Assembly: GCA_963545205.1 (NCBI GenBank)
Contig: CAUUHW010000011.1
Span: 10,979 to 74,978, forward strand
DNA length: 64,000 nucleotides
Source: CAUTYU01 sp963545205
GTDB lineage: Bacteria; Desulfobacterota; Desulfovibrionia; Desulfovibrionales; Desulfomicrobiaceae
Direction of reading: 5' to 3'
Part shown: piece after piece, positions 25,001 through 34,603 of the stretch
Layout of the letters: every line of letters begins with the position of its first letter
How positions within the stretch are numbered: position 1 is the stretch's first letter
The notes under the pieces: model-generated
Told to the model about the DNA's origin: nothing
The model's input: only the letters and a program-made list of their open reading frames with translations
Database searches by the model: none
Translations under genes and position numbers: made by a program

Positions 25001-26497
25001 ATGCAAGGTGTAATAGACGGGATGTGTATGGCCTTTAAGTTAAATGCATTATTCGCAACAGCTTCTGGAGTATCTCTTGGTATAATATTTGGTTGTTTGC
25101 CTGGACTTACTGCAGCTATGGGCATTGCCTTGCTGATTCCTTTGTCATTTGGGATGCCTCCGGTTGATGCCTTTGCAATGCTTTTGGGGATGTATGTCGG
25201 AGCAATTTATGGAGGGTCTATTTCTGCTATTTTAATAGGTACACCAGGAACTGTTGCAGCAGCAGCGACCACATTTGAAGGGCCTAAACTTACAGCAAAA
25301 GGGCAGTCACGGAAAGCTCTTGAAATGGCAACGGTTGCGTCTTTTTGGGGAGGAATTGTCAGTGCAATATTTCTTATAACTTGTTCTCCGATACTTGCTA
25401 GCATTGCTATGGCATTTGGTCCTGCGGAGTATTTTGCTCTGGCTCTTTTTGCATTAACTGTTGTTGCGACGTTGTCTTCAGGCAATATCCTCAAGGGGAT
25501 GATCGCAACGTGTATTGGTCTGTACTTAGCTTCAATCGGCATAGACCCCGTTTCAGGATGTTTCAGGAACACTTTTGAGATCACGCAGCTTATCAATGGA
25601 ATCTCTTTAGTCCCGGCTTTGGTTGGCTTATTTGCAGTTTCACAGGTATTATTTTCTTTAGAAAATATTTTCAAAGGTGTATCCCAGTTTATAAGCACTC
25701 AGGCTATTTCCGCAGAAGGACTTACGTGGAAGGAAATCTGGGAAAACCGCATCAATCTTTTACGGTCTGCAATTATTGGTACATTTATCGGGATTGTGCC
25801 AGCTACTGGGCCGAGTGCAGCGACATTTATTGCCTATGGTGAGGCCAAACGCTTTTCCAAAGAGCCAGAAAAATTTGGAACAGGTGTTCTTGAAGGGATT
25901 GCTGCCACGGAGAGCTCTAACAATGGCGTGACTGGTGGAGCCCTGATTCCCATGATGACACTCGGCATTCCTGGTGATGTCCTGACAGCGATTATGTTGG
26001 GGGCGTTAATGATTCAAGGCTTAACTCCTGGTCCTTTATTATTTCAAAATCACAGCGAAACGGTTATTGGCATATTTGCAAGTTTTTTTGTTGCAAATAT
26101 TTTTATGCTGCTTATCGGTTTTGTCGCAGTACGGATCCTTGGCCGGATTATCACTATTTCTACAGCGATTCTTATGCCTGTTGTACTTGTATTGTGTGCT
26201 ATTGGAAGTTATGCAACTAACAATTCGGCATTTGATCTTCTTGTCATGGCAATTTTTGGTTTTATTGGTTATTTGATGATTAAAGTAAATATTCCTCAAC
26301 CTCCTCTATTACTAGCTATGATTTTGGGGCCATTGGTAGAGTCAAATTTTCGCCGTGCACTTTCTGTTTCTAGAAATGACTTAAGTATATTTTTTGAGAG
26401 TTATATCTCTTGTGGTATATTACTTGTTACAGTAATGGTGGTTGTTAAAGGTGTTTTAGATGAATATAAAAAAAGAAAAAAAATAAAACAGGCGTAA
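25001..26497 (+). CDS. tctA: Tripartite tricarboxylate transporter permease TctA, system 2
   Basis: A 498-residue permease with TctA motifs: IIFGCLPGLTAAMGIALLIP (residues ~22-41), GMYVGAIYGGSISAILIGTPGTVAAAATTFEG (~62-93), GTFIGIVPATGPSAATFIAYGEAKRF (~259-284) and ESSNNGVTGGALIPMMTLGIPGDVLTAIMLGALMIQG (~303-339). The start ATG at 25001 follows AGGAG, ten bases after tctB. With its own TctB and TctC it forms a second complete system. Confidence 0.93.
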   Translation: MQGVIDGMCMAFKLNALFATASGVSLGIIFGCLPGLTAAMGIALLIPLSFGMPPVDAFAMLLGMYVGAIYGGSISAILIGTPGTVAAAATTFEGPKLTAKGQSRKALEMATVASFWGGIVSAIFLITCSPILASIAMAFGPAEYFALALFALTVVATLSSGNILKGMIATCIGLYLASIGIDPVSGCFRNTFEITQLINGISLVPALVGLFAVSQVLFSLENIFKGVSQFISTQAISAEGLTWKEIWENRINLLRSAIIGTFIGIVPATGPSAATFIAYGEAKRFSKEPEKFGTGVLEGIAATESSNNGVTGGALIPMMTLGIPGDVLTAIMLGALMIQGLTPGPLLFQNHSETVIGIFASFFVANIFMLLIGFVAVRILGRIITISTAILMPVVLVLCAIGSYATNNSAFDLLVMAIFGFIGYLMIKVNIPQPPLLLAMILGPLVESNFRRALSVSRNDLSIFFESYISCGILLVTVMVVVKGVLDEYKKRKKIKQA

Positions 26498-26522
26498 AAT
26501 TATATTTTAGGAGGATAATAGT

Positions 26523-27491
26523 ATGAATAAGGTGAGGTGTGTCATTTCAATTTTTGTGATAACATTAGGGCTATGTTTGATACAACCAGTGAGTGCTGCT
26601 AAATTTCCTTCTCGGCCTATTAATCTTATCATGCCTTTTGGTGTAGGAAACGCCCCTGATGCAATGGCCAGAATTATTGGAGAATATTTGCAAAAAAAAC
26701 ATAATATTACACTTGTTATTGTGAGTAAACCTGGGGGAGGGGGTGTTCCTGCCATGATGGATGTCATCCATTCTCAACCGAATGGATATACGCTGAGTCT
26801 AACCTCAGCAAACGTCTTGACGGTATTGCCGCAATACAAAAACGTAGGCTTTACCTACTCTGATTTGGCGCATGTGGCTCAGCTAACCACTTTTACCATG
26901 GGGTGGGCTGTACATGTGGATTCAGGAATCACGAGCATTGAAGAGTTGATGAAAAAGGCAGAGGAAAATCCTGGAAAATATACTCTTGCAAGTCCAGGTG
27001 CTTTTAGTGGGCAACGTTTTTTTCATAATGCCCTTATGAAACATTTTCCCAAAGCGGATTTTCCTTATGTTGCTTACGATAGTGGAGCAGAAGTTGTAGC
27101 TGCTCTTCTTGGTAAACACGTTTCTGTTGGCTTTACTCCAATACAAAATTTTATACCGCATAAAGATCTCCGCATTATTGCTGTGAGTAGCGCACAACGC
27201 TCTCCACAAGTTCCTGATGCTCAGACGTTTGTAGAGGTACTGGGTAAAGATTTTGTATACGATTCTATCTATGGTATTGTAGCTTCCAAGAAAACACCGA
27301 GCAGTGTTTTGAAACAGCTGGAAGAGTTATTTGCAGAAGCGTTGAGAGATCCTGAAGTACAGCAGCGTTTTAAGAAAGTTGGAGTCGTGCCAAGTTTTTT
27401 GCCAGGATCTGGATTCACGCGGGTACTGGGTGCCTACTCTGCATTATTCGAAGAGCCAATACGCCAAGCCCGTGAAGCTGCTAAGAAATAA
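26523..27491 (+). CDS. tctC: Tripartite tricarboxylate transporter substrate-binding protein TctC, system 2
   Basis: A 322-residue periplasmic binding protein with signal peptide (residues ~7-25, ending PVSAA) and Bug-family core: KFPSRPINLIMPFGVGNAPDAMARII, SKPGGGGVPAMMDVIHSQPNGYT and a C-terminal DPEVQQRFKKVGVVPSFLPG. The ligand-binding loop reads GVGNAPDAMAR, not the GGAVDFTCR of system 1, so the two proteins probably prefer different carboxylates. Gene order here is B-A-C, unlike C-B-A in system 1. An AGGAGG ribosome binding site precedes it. Confidence 0.93.
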   Translation: MNKVRCVISIFVITLGLCLIQPVSAAKFPSRPINLIMPFGVGNAPDAMARIIGEYLQKKHNITLVIVSKPGGGGVPAMMDVIHSQPNGYTLSLTSANVLTVLPQYKNVGFTYSDLAHVAQLTTFTMGWAVHVDSGITSIEELMKKAEENPGKYTLASPGAFSGQRFFHNALMKHFPKADFPYVAYDSGAEVVAALLGKHVSVGFTPIQNFIPHKDLRIIAVSSAQRSPQVPDAQTFVEVLGKDFVYDSIYGIVASKKTPSSVLKQLEELFAEALRDPEVQQRFKKVGVVPSFLPGSGFTRVLGAYSALFEEPIRQAREAAKK

Positions 27492-27620
27492 AATATATCT
27501 TTTCTTATCGTTAAAGGAATTATAAACACGCCTGTATAGCTGCGCAATAAACAAAGAGTTGTTTCGATTTTTGGGTCTCTATTGTCTAGCCATCCTCTGG
27601 AAGACCTGAAAAAAACCTTG

Positions 27621-27658
27621 AAAGCCGACGTATCATTTGGAGAGACGTCGGCTTTTTC
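27621..27658 (+). terminator. Terminator after the second Tct operon
   Basis: AAAGCCGACGT and ACGTCGGCTTT form an 11-base perfect stem followed by a T-run. The 370 bases between tctC and the next gene hold this terminator and a leader with no other feature I recognise. Confidence 0.85.
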
Positions 27659-27863
27659 TCGACTGGTAACTTCTGCTGCAGAAAAGATCTAACGCAAGAT
27701 ATACTGATAATATGCTCGGCAGGGCCCAAAAGGATTAAAAAAAGAAAACGGTTTTTCCTGTATGGTTCAGGTCAAGTATGATTTTTTGCCATATGAGTTG
27801 ACAGTTTTTTTTTTCTGTTTCACAGACAAGAAGCAGGATAATAGGATAAGAGGAGATGAATCC

Positions 27864-28100
27864 ATGATTCGGCGTTATTGTGATATTTGTAATACGGAAA
27901 TTCGGAGTATCCGCGAGGGAACATATGACGACAGCTTCACTCTGATCATAAAAGACCCGTCCTGCCTGAGCCGGCTTGGCGGGCAGTCAGGAGAACAGCA
28001 GCCGGCTTTTTCTATTCAGATCAGAAATTGCAATAATCGGGACGTATGCAAAAAATGTCTGGGAGAGCTTTTAGCCCTGGAATTTTCAAATTCAAGATAG
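27864..28100 (+). CDS. Small double-CxxC protein of unknown function
   Basis: A 78-residue protein with two CxxC pairs (CDIC near residue 6 and CKKC near 64) that could form one zinc ribbon across a beta-rich middle (SFTLIIKDPSCLS, AFSIQIRNCNNRDV). The ATG at 27864 has a good AGAGGAG site. I cannot name a family. It stands alone upstream of a degraded gene on the opposite strand. Confidence 0.6.
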   Translation: MIRRYCDICNTEIRSIREGTYDDSFTLIIKDPSCLSRLGGQSGEQQPAFSIQIRNCNNRDVCKKCLGELLALEFSNSR

Positions 28101-28154
28101 TGGGGGGGGGGTGAACTTTGGTAAAATTTCTTGAATCGGGGCTGTCACTTATCT

Positions 28155-29542
28155 TCAACATTCCTGCATATCTACAATTTTGAAGTTGTTTTTTTTGAAT
28201 CTCTTTTTACTGTGTACATCGTTTTCCGCCACGCAGATATAATCATGCAGTTTTATATGCCGTATCGGAAGACCGTAAGAGTATCCTTGAGAGACCGAAT
28301 ATCCGACACCTGGGAATAGGGATGTGGTACACGTTTTTGCGATACCTGTTCCTGAATCTCTCGGGTGACCTCCTTGACCTCTTCGCGCGTGAGGTCTTTG
28401 CAGATAATGAGAAACTCGTCACCGCCGAAATGCGAGCAGAAGATGTCTTTACTCTTCTGGATTTTTTTCAGGACATCGGGCAGCATAACGATACATTCAT
28501 CACCGACTTGATGGCCGTAGTGGTCATTAACGGCTTTGAAAAAGTTAATATCAATGTTGCTGACCGAGAGCGGGGTTCGATTGTTGCAAGCCTCTTCAAA
28601 TATTTCCTCAAAATAACGGTTCAGGCCAAAACGGTTTGCCAGTCCCGTCAGCTGATCGATTTCGGATTACTTGCGCAGCATTCCTTTTTCCCTGAGAGAG
28701 TCGGCCAGAAGGTTGATTCCCATGGCCAGCTTCCCCATTTCATCGTTCGTGGAGGCTTCGAGCGGTTCGTCTGGAATATCCCCTTTTTTAAGGAGCGTTA
28801 GGTGGTTCAAGATGTTGTGGTTCATGGTAAACCAAGGATTGACGGATATGAAAAGAATCCTGCCGAGCAGGAAAATCGTTGCAACAATACGGAGCAGCAT
28901 TATGTGGCTAATCTCTGTTATGTGCTGATGCAGTTCTAAAATATGCCGCCCGATAACGATTACTCCGATAACCTTCCCGGCCTTGTTTTTCAGAGTGTCA
29001 TAGTGGCAATAAATCAAGCCTCTGGCGAGCATTAGCCTCGCCTTTATACGAACCATTTTCATCAAGGATGTCTGCCACGTGCTTGTCGATATGGGGGCCT
29101 ACAATAGATTGCCCGGCAGAATTTTCGTGCTGCCGGCAACGCGCAGGAAATGCTCCTCATGGTAACCGTGTTGTGTAGGGGTGCCTTTTACTGCGGAGAG
29201 CCTTTCATCGCTGCATTTGATGAACACATAAGAGAGCGTGCCTGTCTTGCGTTCGTGTTCCAGGAAAGGAGTCAGATTCGCTTTCTCCTCCGTCCCGTCG
29301 CCAAAGGACATCTCCCGGATAAATGGTATTGGATTTGATGTGCCGGTCTCCGTTGCCAATCAAGTCCTCAATATAGTTAATATCCGCAGCCAGCCTGTCT
29401 GCGATCAGGGTCTCCTCCATTGGGGTCACGACATTCAGAACATTCCGTAACACAATGCAATTATCAAGAAGTTGAAGGGGATGAATATGACGCCGTACTT
29501 AAAACGAATGCTTTTGTTTTGCAAAAATTTCAGGGAAAGCAT
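28155..29542 (-). pseudogene. Broken diguanylate cyclase (dCACHE-HAMP-GGDEF)
   Basis: Reading all minus frames reconstructs a membrane-bound c-di-GMP synthase: N-terminal helix (FKYGVIFIPFNFLIIALCYG), dCACHE sensor (ADINYIEDLIGNGD, MSFGDGTEEKANLTPFL, PHIDKHVADILDENGSYKG), second helix and HAMP (TNDEMGKLAMGINLLADSLRE) and a GGDEF domain (DQLTGLANRFGLN, HFGGDEFLIICKD). Lesions are: frameshifts near 29435, 29330, 29120 and 29022, an in-frame TAA at 28667 between HAMP and GGDEF (one C-to-T change from CAA), and at least one more frameshift near 28280 in the C-terminus. It cannot make a full protein and is a recent-looking pseudogene. Confidence 0.88.
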
Positions 29543-29557
29543 GATTAAAATTTTTTC

Positions 29558-29575
29558 TCCCCGCCTCTGGCGGGG
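29558..29575 (-). terminator. Hairpin after gdhA
   Basis: CCCCGCC-TCT-GGCGGGG forms a 7-base GC stem 13 bases past the gdhA stop. The minus-strand downstream sequence is A-rich and then T-rich, so termination strength is uncertain. Confidence 0.4.
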
Positions 29576-29587
29576 GATTGGAGTTTG

Positions 29588-30934
29588 TTAAATAACGCCT
29601 TGGGCCAGCATGGCCTCCGCTACTTTGAGAAAGCCGCTGATATTGGCGCCCATGACATAATTGTGTGGTTTGCCGTAGGTCTGGGCCGTATCCAGACAGG
29701 TTTTGTGAATGGTTTGCATGATTGTTTTCAGGCGCTGGTCAACTTCCTGGGCCGTCCATGACAGGCGCATGCTGTTTTGTGACATTTCTAGGCCGGAGAC
29801 AGCCACGCCACCGGCATTGGCTGCCTTGGCCGGACCAAAAAGAACGCCTTGTTCCTGAAAAATGTTTATGCCGTCCGGCGTGGTCGGCATGTTGGCGCCC
29901 TCACACACGACCTGAATACCATTTTTGACCAGATTCTGGGCGTCAAGCTCGTTAATCTCATTTTGCGTGGCGCACGGAAAAGCGCAGTCTGCTTTATGGT
30001 TCCACAGCGGATTGCTCCGACGGCCAGCCTCAACAGGAGTATACACCGTTTGCGGGTATTTCTTTGCGTATTCTTCAACCCGGCCGCGGCGCACATTTTT
30101 CAGCTCCATGAGATAAGCCAGTTTTTCGGCGTCAACCCCCTGTTCATCAAAAATGTAACCGGAAGAATCGGAAAAGGTCAGCGGTTTGCAACCAAGCTGA
30201 ATGAGTTTTTGCATGGCAAACTGCGCAACATTGCCTGAACCAGAAACCAGTGCTGTGCGGCCGCTGAGGTCTTTACCTTTTGTGCCCAGCATTTCAGCGG
30301 CAAAATAGGACACGCCGTAACCTGTGGCTTCCGGCCTGATGAGACTCCCGCCCCAGGCCACGCCTTTTCCGGTCAGCACGCCGGTAAATTCGTTTTTCAG
30401 CTTTTTATACGTGCCAAAAAGATAGCCGACTTCACGGGCTCCAACGCCGATATCTCCTGCCGGAACGTCCGTGTTCGGGCCGATATGCCGGTACAGTTCG
30501 CTCATAAAGTTCTGGCAGAAACGCAGGATTTCATTATCTGATTTGCCTTTGGGGTCAAAATCCGCGCCGCCCTTTCCGCCGCCCATGGGCAGGGTGGTCA
30601 GGGCGTTTTTGAAGACCTGTTCAAAGGCCAGAAATTTTAAAATGCTGAGGTTGACAGACGGATGAAAGCGCAAGCCGCCCTTGTAAGGGCCAATGGCACT
30701 GTTCATCTGGATACGAAATCCCCGGTTGACCTGCACTTCGCCTTTGTCATCCACCCAGGGAACCCGAAACAGAATCACCCTTTCCGGTTCAACAATCCGG
30801 TCAATAATTTTGGCCTTACGGTATTGCGGATTGCGTTCCAGAGCCGGTTCAATCGACTCAAGCACTTTGCTGACCGCCTGATGAAATTCCGGTTCATGCG
30901 GATCTCTCTGCTTTACGGTATCAATGAGCTGCAT
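29588..30934 (-). CDS. gdhA: NADP-type glutamate dehydrogenase
   Basis: A 448-residue hexameric-type glutamate dehydrogenase that aminates 2-oxoglutarate to glutamate. It shows the substrate-binding GPYKGGLRFHPSVN near residue 83, the catalytic lysine block LPMGGGKGGADFDPKGKSD near 114-132, VPAGDIGVGAREVGYLFG near 158, the Rossmann VSGSGNVAQFAMQKL near 232 and CEGANMPTTPDGI near 345. The length and N-terminus (residues 1-50 helical) match bacterial NADP enzymes. It is monocistronic, with a promoter at 30994-31022 and GGAGG before the ATG. Confidence 0.96.
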   Translation of the reverse strand: MQLIDTVKQRDPHEPEFHQAVSKVLESIEPALERNPQYRKAKIIDRIVEPERVILFRVPWVDDKGEVQVNRGFRIQMNSAIGPYKGGLRFHPSVNLSILKFLAFEQVFKNALTTLPMGGGKGGADFDPKGKSDNEILRFCQNFMSELYRHIGPNTDVPAGDIGVGAREVGYLFGTYKKLKNEFTGVLTGKGVAWGGSLIRPEATGYGVSYFAAEMLGTKGKDLSGRTALVSGSGNVAQFAMQKLIQLGCKPLTFSDSSGYIFDEQGVDAEKLAYLMELKNVRRGRVEEYAKKYPQTVYTPVEAGRRSNPLWNHKADCAFPCATQNEINELDAQNLVKNGIQVVCEGANMPTTPDGINIFQEQGVLFGPAKAANAGGVAVSGLEMSQNSMRLSWTAQEVDQRLKTIMQTIHKTCLDTAQTYGKPHNYVMGANISGFLKVAEAMLAQGVI

Positions 30935-30993
30935 ATGCGCCTCCAGGTTGTAGAAAAGAATTTACAGGCCAACATGGCCAAAACTGGAGAGCA

Positions 30994-31022
30994 AAAATAT
31001 CAGGATGCAAAAACAAGGTCAA
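30994..31022 (-). promoter_or_regulatory. Candidate promoter of gdhA
   Basis: Minus strand TTGACC (31022-31017), 17-base spacer, TATTTT (30999-30994), about 60 bases before the start codon. Confidence 0.5.
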
Positions 31023-31147
31023 TTGGAAAACAAAAGTCAAAGAGGTTCTTGGAGAAAATAAATAAAAAATTCCAGAAAGATGTGGCCTGAAAGTTCAGAA
31101 GAGCAGCATGGAAGATGGAATGGAATGCGCACTGAAGGGATGTCTTG

Positions 31148-31223
31148 TGGTGCCGAGGGACAGAATCGAACTGCCGACACGGAGATTTTCAGTCTCCTGC
31201 TCTACCGACTGAGCTACCTCGGC
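31148..31223 (-). tRNA. tRNA-Phe (anticodon GAA)
   Basis: A 76-base cloverleaf with acceptor GCCGAGG/CCTCGGC, anticodon arm GGAGA-CTGAAAA-TCTCC (GAA), T-loop GTTCGATTC and encoded CCA. Confidence 0.96.
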
Positions 31224-31244
31224 TCTCCTCAAAGACAAGAATTG

Positions 31245-31273
31245 TTACTATGGAAATTCGGAAAGGAAAGCAA
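31245..31273 (-). promoter_or_regulatory. Candidate promoter of tRNA-Phe
   Basis: Minus strand TTGCTT (31273-31268), 17-base spacer, TAGTAA (31250-31245), about 21 bases before the tRNA. Confidence 0.45.
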
Positions 31274-31359
31274 GCTTTTTTTCCACTTTTTTTAAAGTCC
31301 GCGGCGCAGGTCTTTGTGGAGCGGTTTCCTGTATTTTTTCATGACCCAAAAAGAAATGC

Positions 31360-31387
31360 TTGACAATTCAGATTTGGAGTGTATATT
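31360..31387 (+). promoter_or_regulatory. Promoter in front of the degenerate region and type I secretion genes
   Basis: TTGACA (31360-31365), 16-base spacer, TATATT (31382-31387). It points into a stretch without an intact gene, so it may be the old promoter of the broken gene now feeding the SapC/ABC/HlyD genes. Confidence 0.6.
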
Positions 31388-31443
31388 TCTTCGGTTCGTA
31401 TTCGGAGCCATTTTGTTCGAGAGAAAAAGATACAGTGGTGAGC

Positions 31444-31954
31444 TTCGGTTTCGTATGCCGGTTTCTTTGCACTGAGAACTGGCCCGGCAGGCAAGTCTGG
31501 AAGGAGTGTCCTTGAATACCTATCTGCTCTGTTTTATCAGTCAGAGCTGTGGTGCCGCGCAGTTTTTCAGGCTGAGGTCTTGCCGGAATCTGCTGCAGAT
31601 ATCCTGCTGGTTGGGACGACAGAACAGACCTGCCGTTCTGGCTCCTCGTTGTTGATTATTGAACAGCCTCAGGTCAGGCAGTAATCGTGTTATCTGTTTT
31701 TCACGCGGTCTTATGCGCCGATGTCCTGACAGATTCCCGCAGTGGTCAGGTCAGTTATATCCCTTGATTGATACCCTGAACACGCCTCATGTTCCCGTCT
31801 GTCACGGGCATATGCCGGTATGCTGTGTCAGGGCGGAGCGGATAAAAAAGAGGAGCTGCGGCTTGATGTTGTTGGGCCGGATTCAACAGCGATCAATCTG
31901 AAAACCTTTGAAGCCGTGTTTAGTGGCAGTGTCCAGAATTTTAATCCAGCTTGA
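31444..31954 (+). pseudogene. Degenerate coding remnant, family not recognised
   Basis: The region 31224-32070 has no intact gene, but coding-like segments remain in shifting frames. One runs 31444-31682 and reads ALRTGPAGKSGRSVLEYL then LWCRAVFQAEVLPESAADIL and LVGTTEQTCRSG before a TAG-type end; the GPAGKSGRS part resembles a P-loop. Another, ending at 31954, reads AYAGMLCQGGADKKEELRLD, VVGPDSTAINLKTFEAVFSG. Together they look like a frameshifted gene just upstream of the SapC and secretion genes. Its original function is unknown; a lost secretion-associated gene is possible. Confidence 0.4.
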
Positions 31955-32070
31955 AGATATTCCAGGGCGGGGAACACCGGATTTTATGCAGCACCCGTGC
32001 CGGGGACAAGTAGCAGTCTTTGGATGCCTTGCCTGTTTTTGTGCAACTTTATAACTTCATAGGGAAAAAT

Positions 32071-32799
32071 ATGTTTATCAACCCACAGCCTTTAGACAAA
32101 AAAAATGATGTGGACCTGTGCATCCTGCCTCGCGAAGATTTTGCCTTTTGTAAGGATCAGCTTTCAGCCTTGGTGGGTTTGAGTGAGATCCTGCCCTGCT
32201 CCAGGGAATTGCCTGTGCTTTTCAGTAAATTTGAAGATACCTTTTCGCCTATTGTGCTGCTGGGAACACCCGCTTCCGGGAATATGGTCCTTGAAGACGG
32301 CCGGTGGAACGCTGGCTATATTCCGGCTGTTTTTCGGGCCTATCCTTTTTTGCTTTTGCAGATTGATAATGAGCAAAAACAGTTAACTATTGGCGTGGAC
32401 AGAGATTGTTCCCTGCTTTCAACTGAAGACGGGGAAGCGCTTTTTAATGCCGAGGGGGAAGCAAGTGATATTCTGCTCAGTGCCGGTCAGATGCTGAGTT
32501 CCATTCGGGCCGATCAACAGCGGGCGGCATTGCTTGGTTCGTATCTGGCCTCTAAAAATTTGCTTGTGCCTTTTTCCATAACTGCGAACGCGGGTGGCGA
32601 ACAGGCGCAGCCCCAGGTTTTTTCTTTTGACGGACTGTATTTTGTGGAAGAAAAAAGCCTGGCCCAGCTTGCGGACGAGGATTTTCTGTTCCTGAAAAAT
32701 GAGGGGGCACTTCCCTTTCTTTATGCCCATATCTTTTCTTTGTCCCGCATTGGCCGTGTGTTCCGGACGTTGCCACCATCTGAAAGTGTGCCGCAATAA
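32071..32799 (+). CDS. SapC-domain protein
   Basis: A 242-residue protein with the SapC fold (named from a Campylobacter S-layer locus), of unknown biochemical role. The family pattern is visible: FSPIVLLGTPASGNMVLEDGRWNAGYIPAVFRAYPFLL near residues 66-103 (the conserved central block), DCSLLSTEDGEALFNAEGEAS, and a late FDGLYFVEEKSLAQLADEDF. There is no signal peptide. I chose the ATG at 32071, which begins the conserved part, over 32020. SapC genes often sit beside type I secretion genes, as here, so it may help a secreted surface protein; that is inferred. Confidence 0.78.
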   Translation: MFINPQPLDKKNDVDLCILPREDFAFCKDQLSALVGLSEILPCSRELPVLFSKFEDTFSPIVLLGTPASGNMVLEDGRWNAGYIPAVFRAYPFLLLQIDNEQKQLTIGVDRDCSLLSTEDGEALFNAEGEASDILLSAGQMLSSIRADQQRAALLGSYLASKNLLVPFSITANAGGEQAQPQVFSFDGLYFVEEKSLAQLADEDFLFLKNEGALPFLYAHIFSLSRIGRVFRTLPPSESVPQ

Positions 32800-32896
32800 T
32801 GTTGGCTTTTTTCGGTGGGTAGCGGAAAGATGCCAACGGAAGAGGTTGTGGGTGTGGAAGACGGTGAAGCTGATTTGAAACAATAAGGATTTTTGA

Positions 32897-34603
32897 ATGA
32901 AAAGTTTTCTAGGTGTCTGGAAGAAACATTTGGCGTACGCAGCTTTTTTCAGCATGTTCATCAATATGTTCCAGCTTACATTTTCAATTTATATGTTGCT
33001 GATCTACGATAAGGTCTTGACGAGCTACAGCGTTTCAACCCTGATCGTGATTACGGTCATTGCCGTTGCCTGTCTGGTTGTCATGGCCATGCTGGAGGTT
33101 GTGCGTTCCCGGCTTCTGGTACGTATGAGTGTGTCGATGGATAAGACCATGAGTCCCAGCGTGCTGGCCGGAATGATTCGCAAGGCCGCTTTTGGGGGAG
33201 AACAGAGTAAGGCAAACCTGCGTGATGTGATGACCATGCGGCAATATTTGGCAGGGAATGCTATTTTTGCCTTTTTTGATGCCCCCTGGATGCCGATTTT
33301 TATTCTTTTGATTTTTGTGCTGCATCCATTGCTTGGTATGGTCGCGGTGTGTGGTGGTATCTGTATTTTTATTTCCGGCGTGTTGCAGGATAAGCTGTCA
33401 CGCAAACCTCTTGGCACGGCGAATCAGATTTCCGCCCAGTCCCAGGAACTGGTGGGGCTTGGCATACGAAATGCTGAGGCTGTGCGTTCTATGGGTATGG
33501 TTGGTGCCTTGACAGAGCGCTGGCATCGACTGAATGACAATGTTATCCAGTTGCAAACTCATGCCAGCCGTAACGCAGGGGGTATTCAGGCTTTTACCAG
33601 TGGTCTGCGTATGTTTATGCAGGTCGCGATTTACGGAGTTGGCGCCTGGCTGACCCTGCAGGGAAAATCAACTCCCGGAGTCATGATTGCCGCTTCAATT
33701 ATCATGGGCCGGGCTCTGGCTCCAATTCAGCAGGGTATGGCTGCTTATAAGCAGACAGCGGATGCTATTGGTGCCTATCGCCGGCTGAAAGAGCATTTTT
33801 CGGAGCCCCGGGAAAAGGAATCCATGGAACTGCCTGATCCGGAAGGAGAATTGCTTTGTGAAGGGGTCAGCCTGGGTTTTCCCGGAAAAGGGTATTTACT
33901 GCAAGGTGTGCAGTTTGGGCTGGCCGCTGGTGAATCTATGGGCCTGATTGGCCCCAGTGCGGCAGGAAAAACAACACTTTGTCGTTTATTGATTGGTCTT
34001 TGGCCGCCAAGTGCAGGCACTGTACGCCTGGACGGAGCTGATATTTTTGCCTGGAATCAGGAACGGCTCGGCAAGTTTATTGGCTATCTTCCACAGGACG
34101 TTGAACTTTTTAGTGGGACTGTCGCGGAAAACATCGGTCGTTTTGATACTGGTTTTCCTGACAAGATTGTCGAGGCCGCGAAAAAAGCCGGTGCGCATGA
34201 ATTGATTTTGCATCTGCCTGACGGTTACGACACGAAGATTGGAGTTGGCGGTGCGGCTCTGTCTGGTGGGCAACGGCAGCGTATCGGTCTGGCCCGCGCC
34301 TTATATGGTAATCCTAAACTGATTATTCTTGATGAGCCCAGCTCGAATCTTGATGAAGCCGGTGAACGGGCCCTGATTGAGGCCCTGGCCCGTTTGAAAG
34401 AAGAAAAAACAACAGTTATTGTTGTTTCTCATAAGATGTCGACATTATCTTCCATGGACAAACTGCTTGTGCTGCAAAGTGGTCGTGTCGTTCATTTTGG
34501 GGAGCGGCAGCAGGTTTTGCAGGCTCTTATGCCGCAAAAAGCGCAGGCTTTTCCTAAACCTGTCGGGGCCATTGTCCAGGCTAAGGGGAATACCAATGCG
34601 TAA
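32897..34603 (+). CDS. Type I secretion ABC transporter (PrtD/LapB-type permease-ATPase)
   Basis: A 568-residue fused membrane-ATPase half transporter. Residues ~15-290 carry the six-helix domain (YAAFFSMFINMFQLTFSIYMLL, VSTLIVITVIAVACLVVMAM, PWMPIFILLIFVLHPLLGM). The ATPase domain holds Walker A GPSAAGKTTL near residue 352, Q-loop LPQDVELFSG near 398, signature LSGGQRQRIGLARALY near 454 and Walker B LIILDEPSSNLDEAG near 474. There is no C39 peptidase domain, so the substrate would carry a C-terminal secretion signal. It works with the HlyD protein encoded next (8-base overlap). The outer-membrane TolC partner and the substrate are not in the window. Confidence 0.94.
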   Translation: MKSFLGVWKKHLAYAAFFSMFINMFQLTFSIYMLLIYDKVLTSYSVSTLIVITVIAVACLVVMAMLEVVRSRLLVRMSVSMDKTMSPSVLAGMIRKAAFGGEQSKANLRDVMTMRQYLAGNAIFAFFDAPWMPIFILLIFVLHPLLGMVAVCGGICIFISGVLQDKLSRKPLGTANQISAQSQELVGLGIRNAEAVRSMGMVGALTERWHRLNDNVIQLQTHASRNAGGIQAFTSGLRMFMQVAIYGVGAWLTLQGKSTPGVMIAASIIMGRALAPIQQGMAAYKQTADAIGAYRRLKEHFSEPREKESMELPDPEGELLCEGVSLGFPGKGYLLQGVQFGLAAGESMGLIGPSAAGKTTLCRLLIGLWPPSAGTVRLDGADIFAWNQERLGKFIGYLPQDVELFSGTVAENIGRFDTGFPDKIVEAAKKAGAHELILHLPDGYDTKIGVGGAALSGGQRQRIGLARALYGNPKLIILDEPSSNLDEAGERALIEALARLKEEKTTVIVVSHKMSTLSSMDKLLVLQSGRVVHFGERQQVLQALMPQKAQAFPKPVGAIVQAKGNTNA

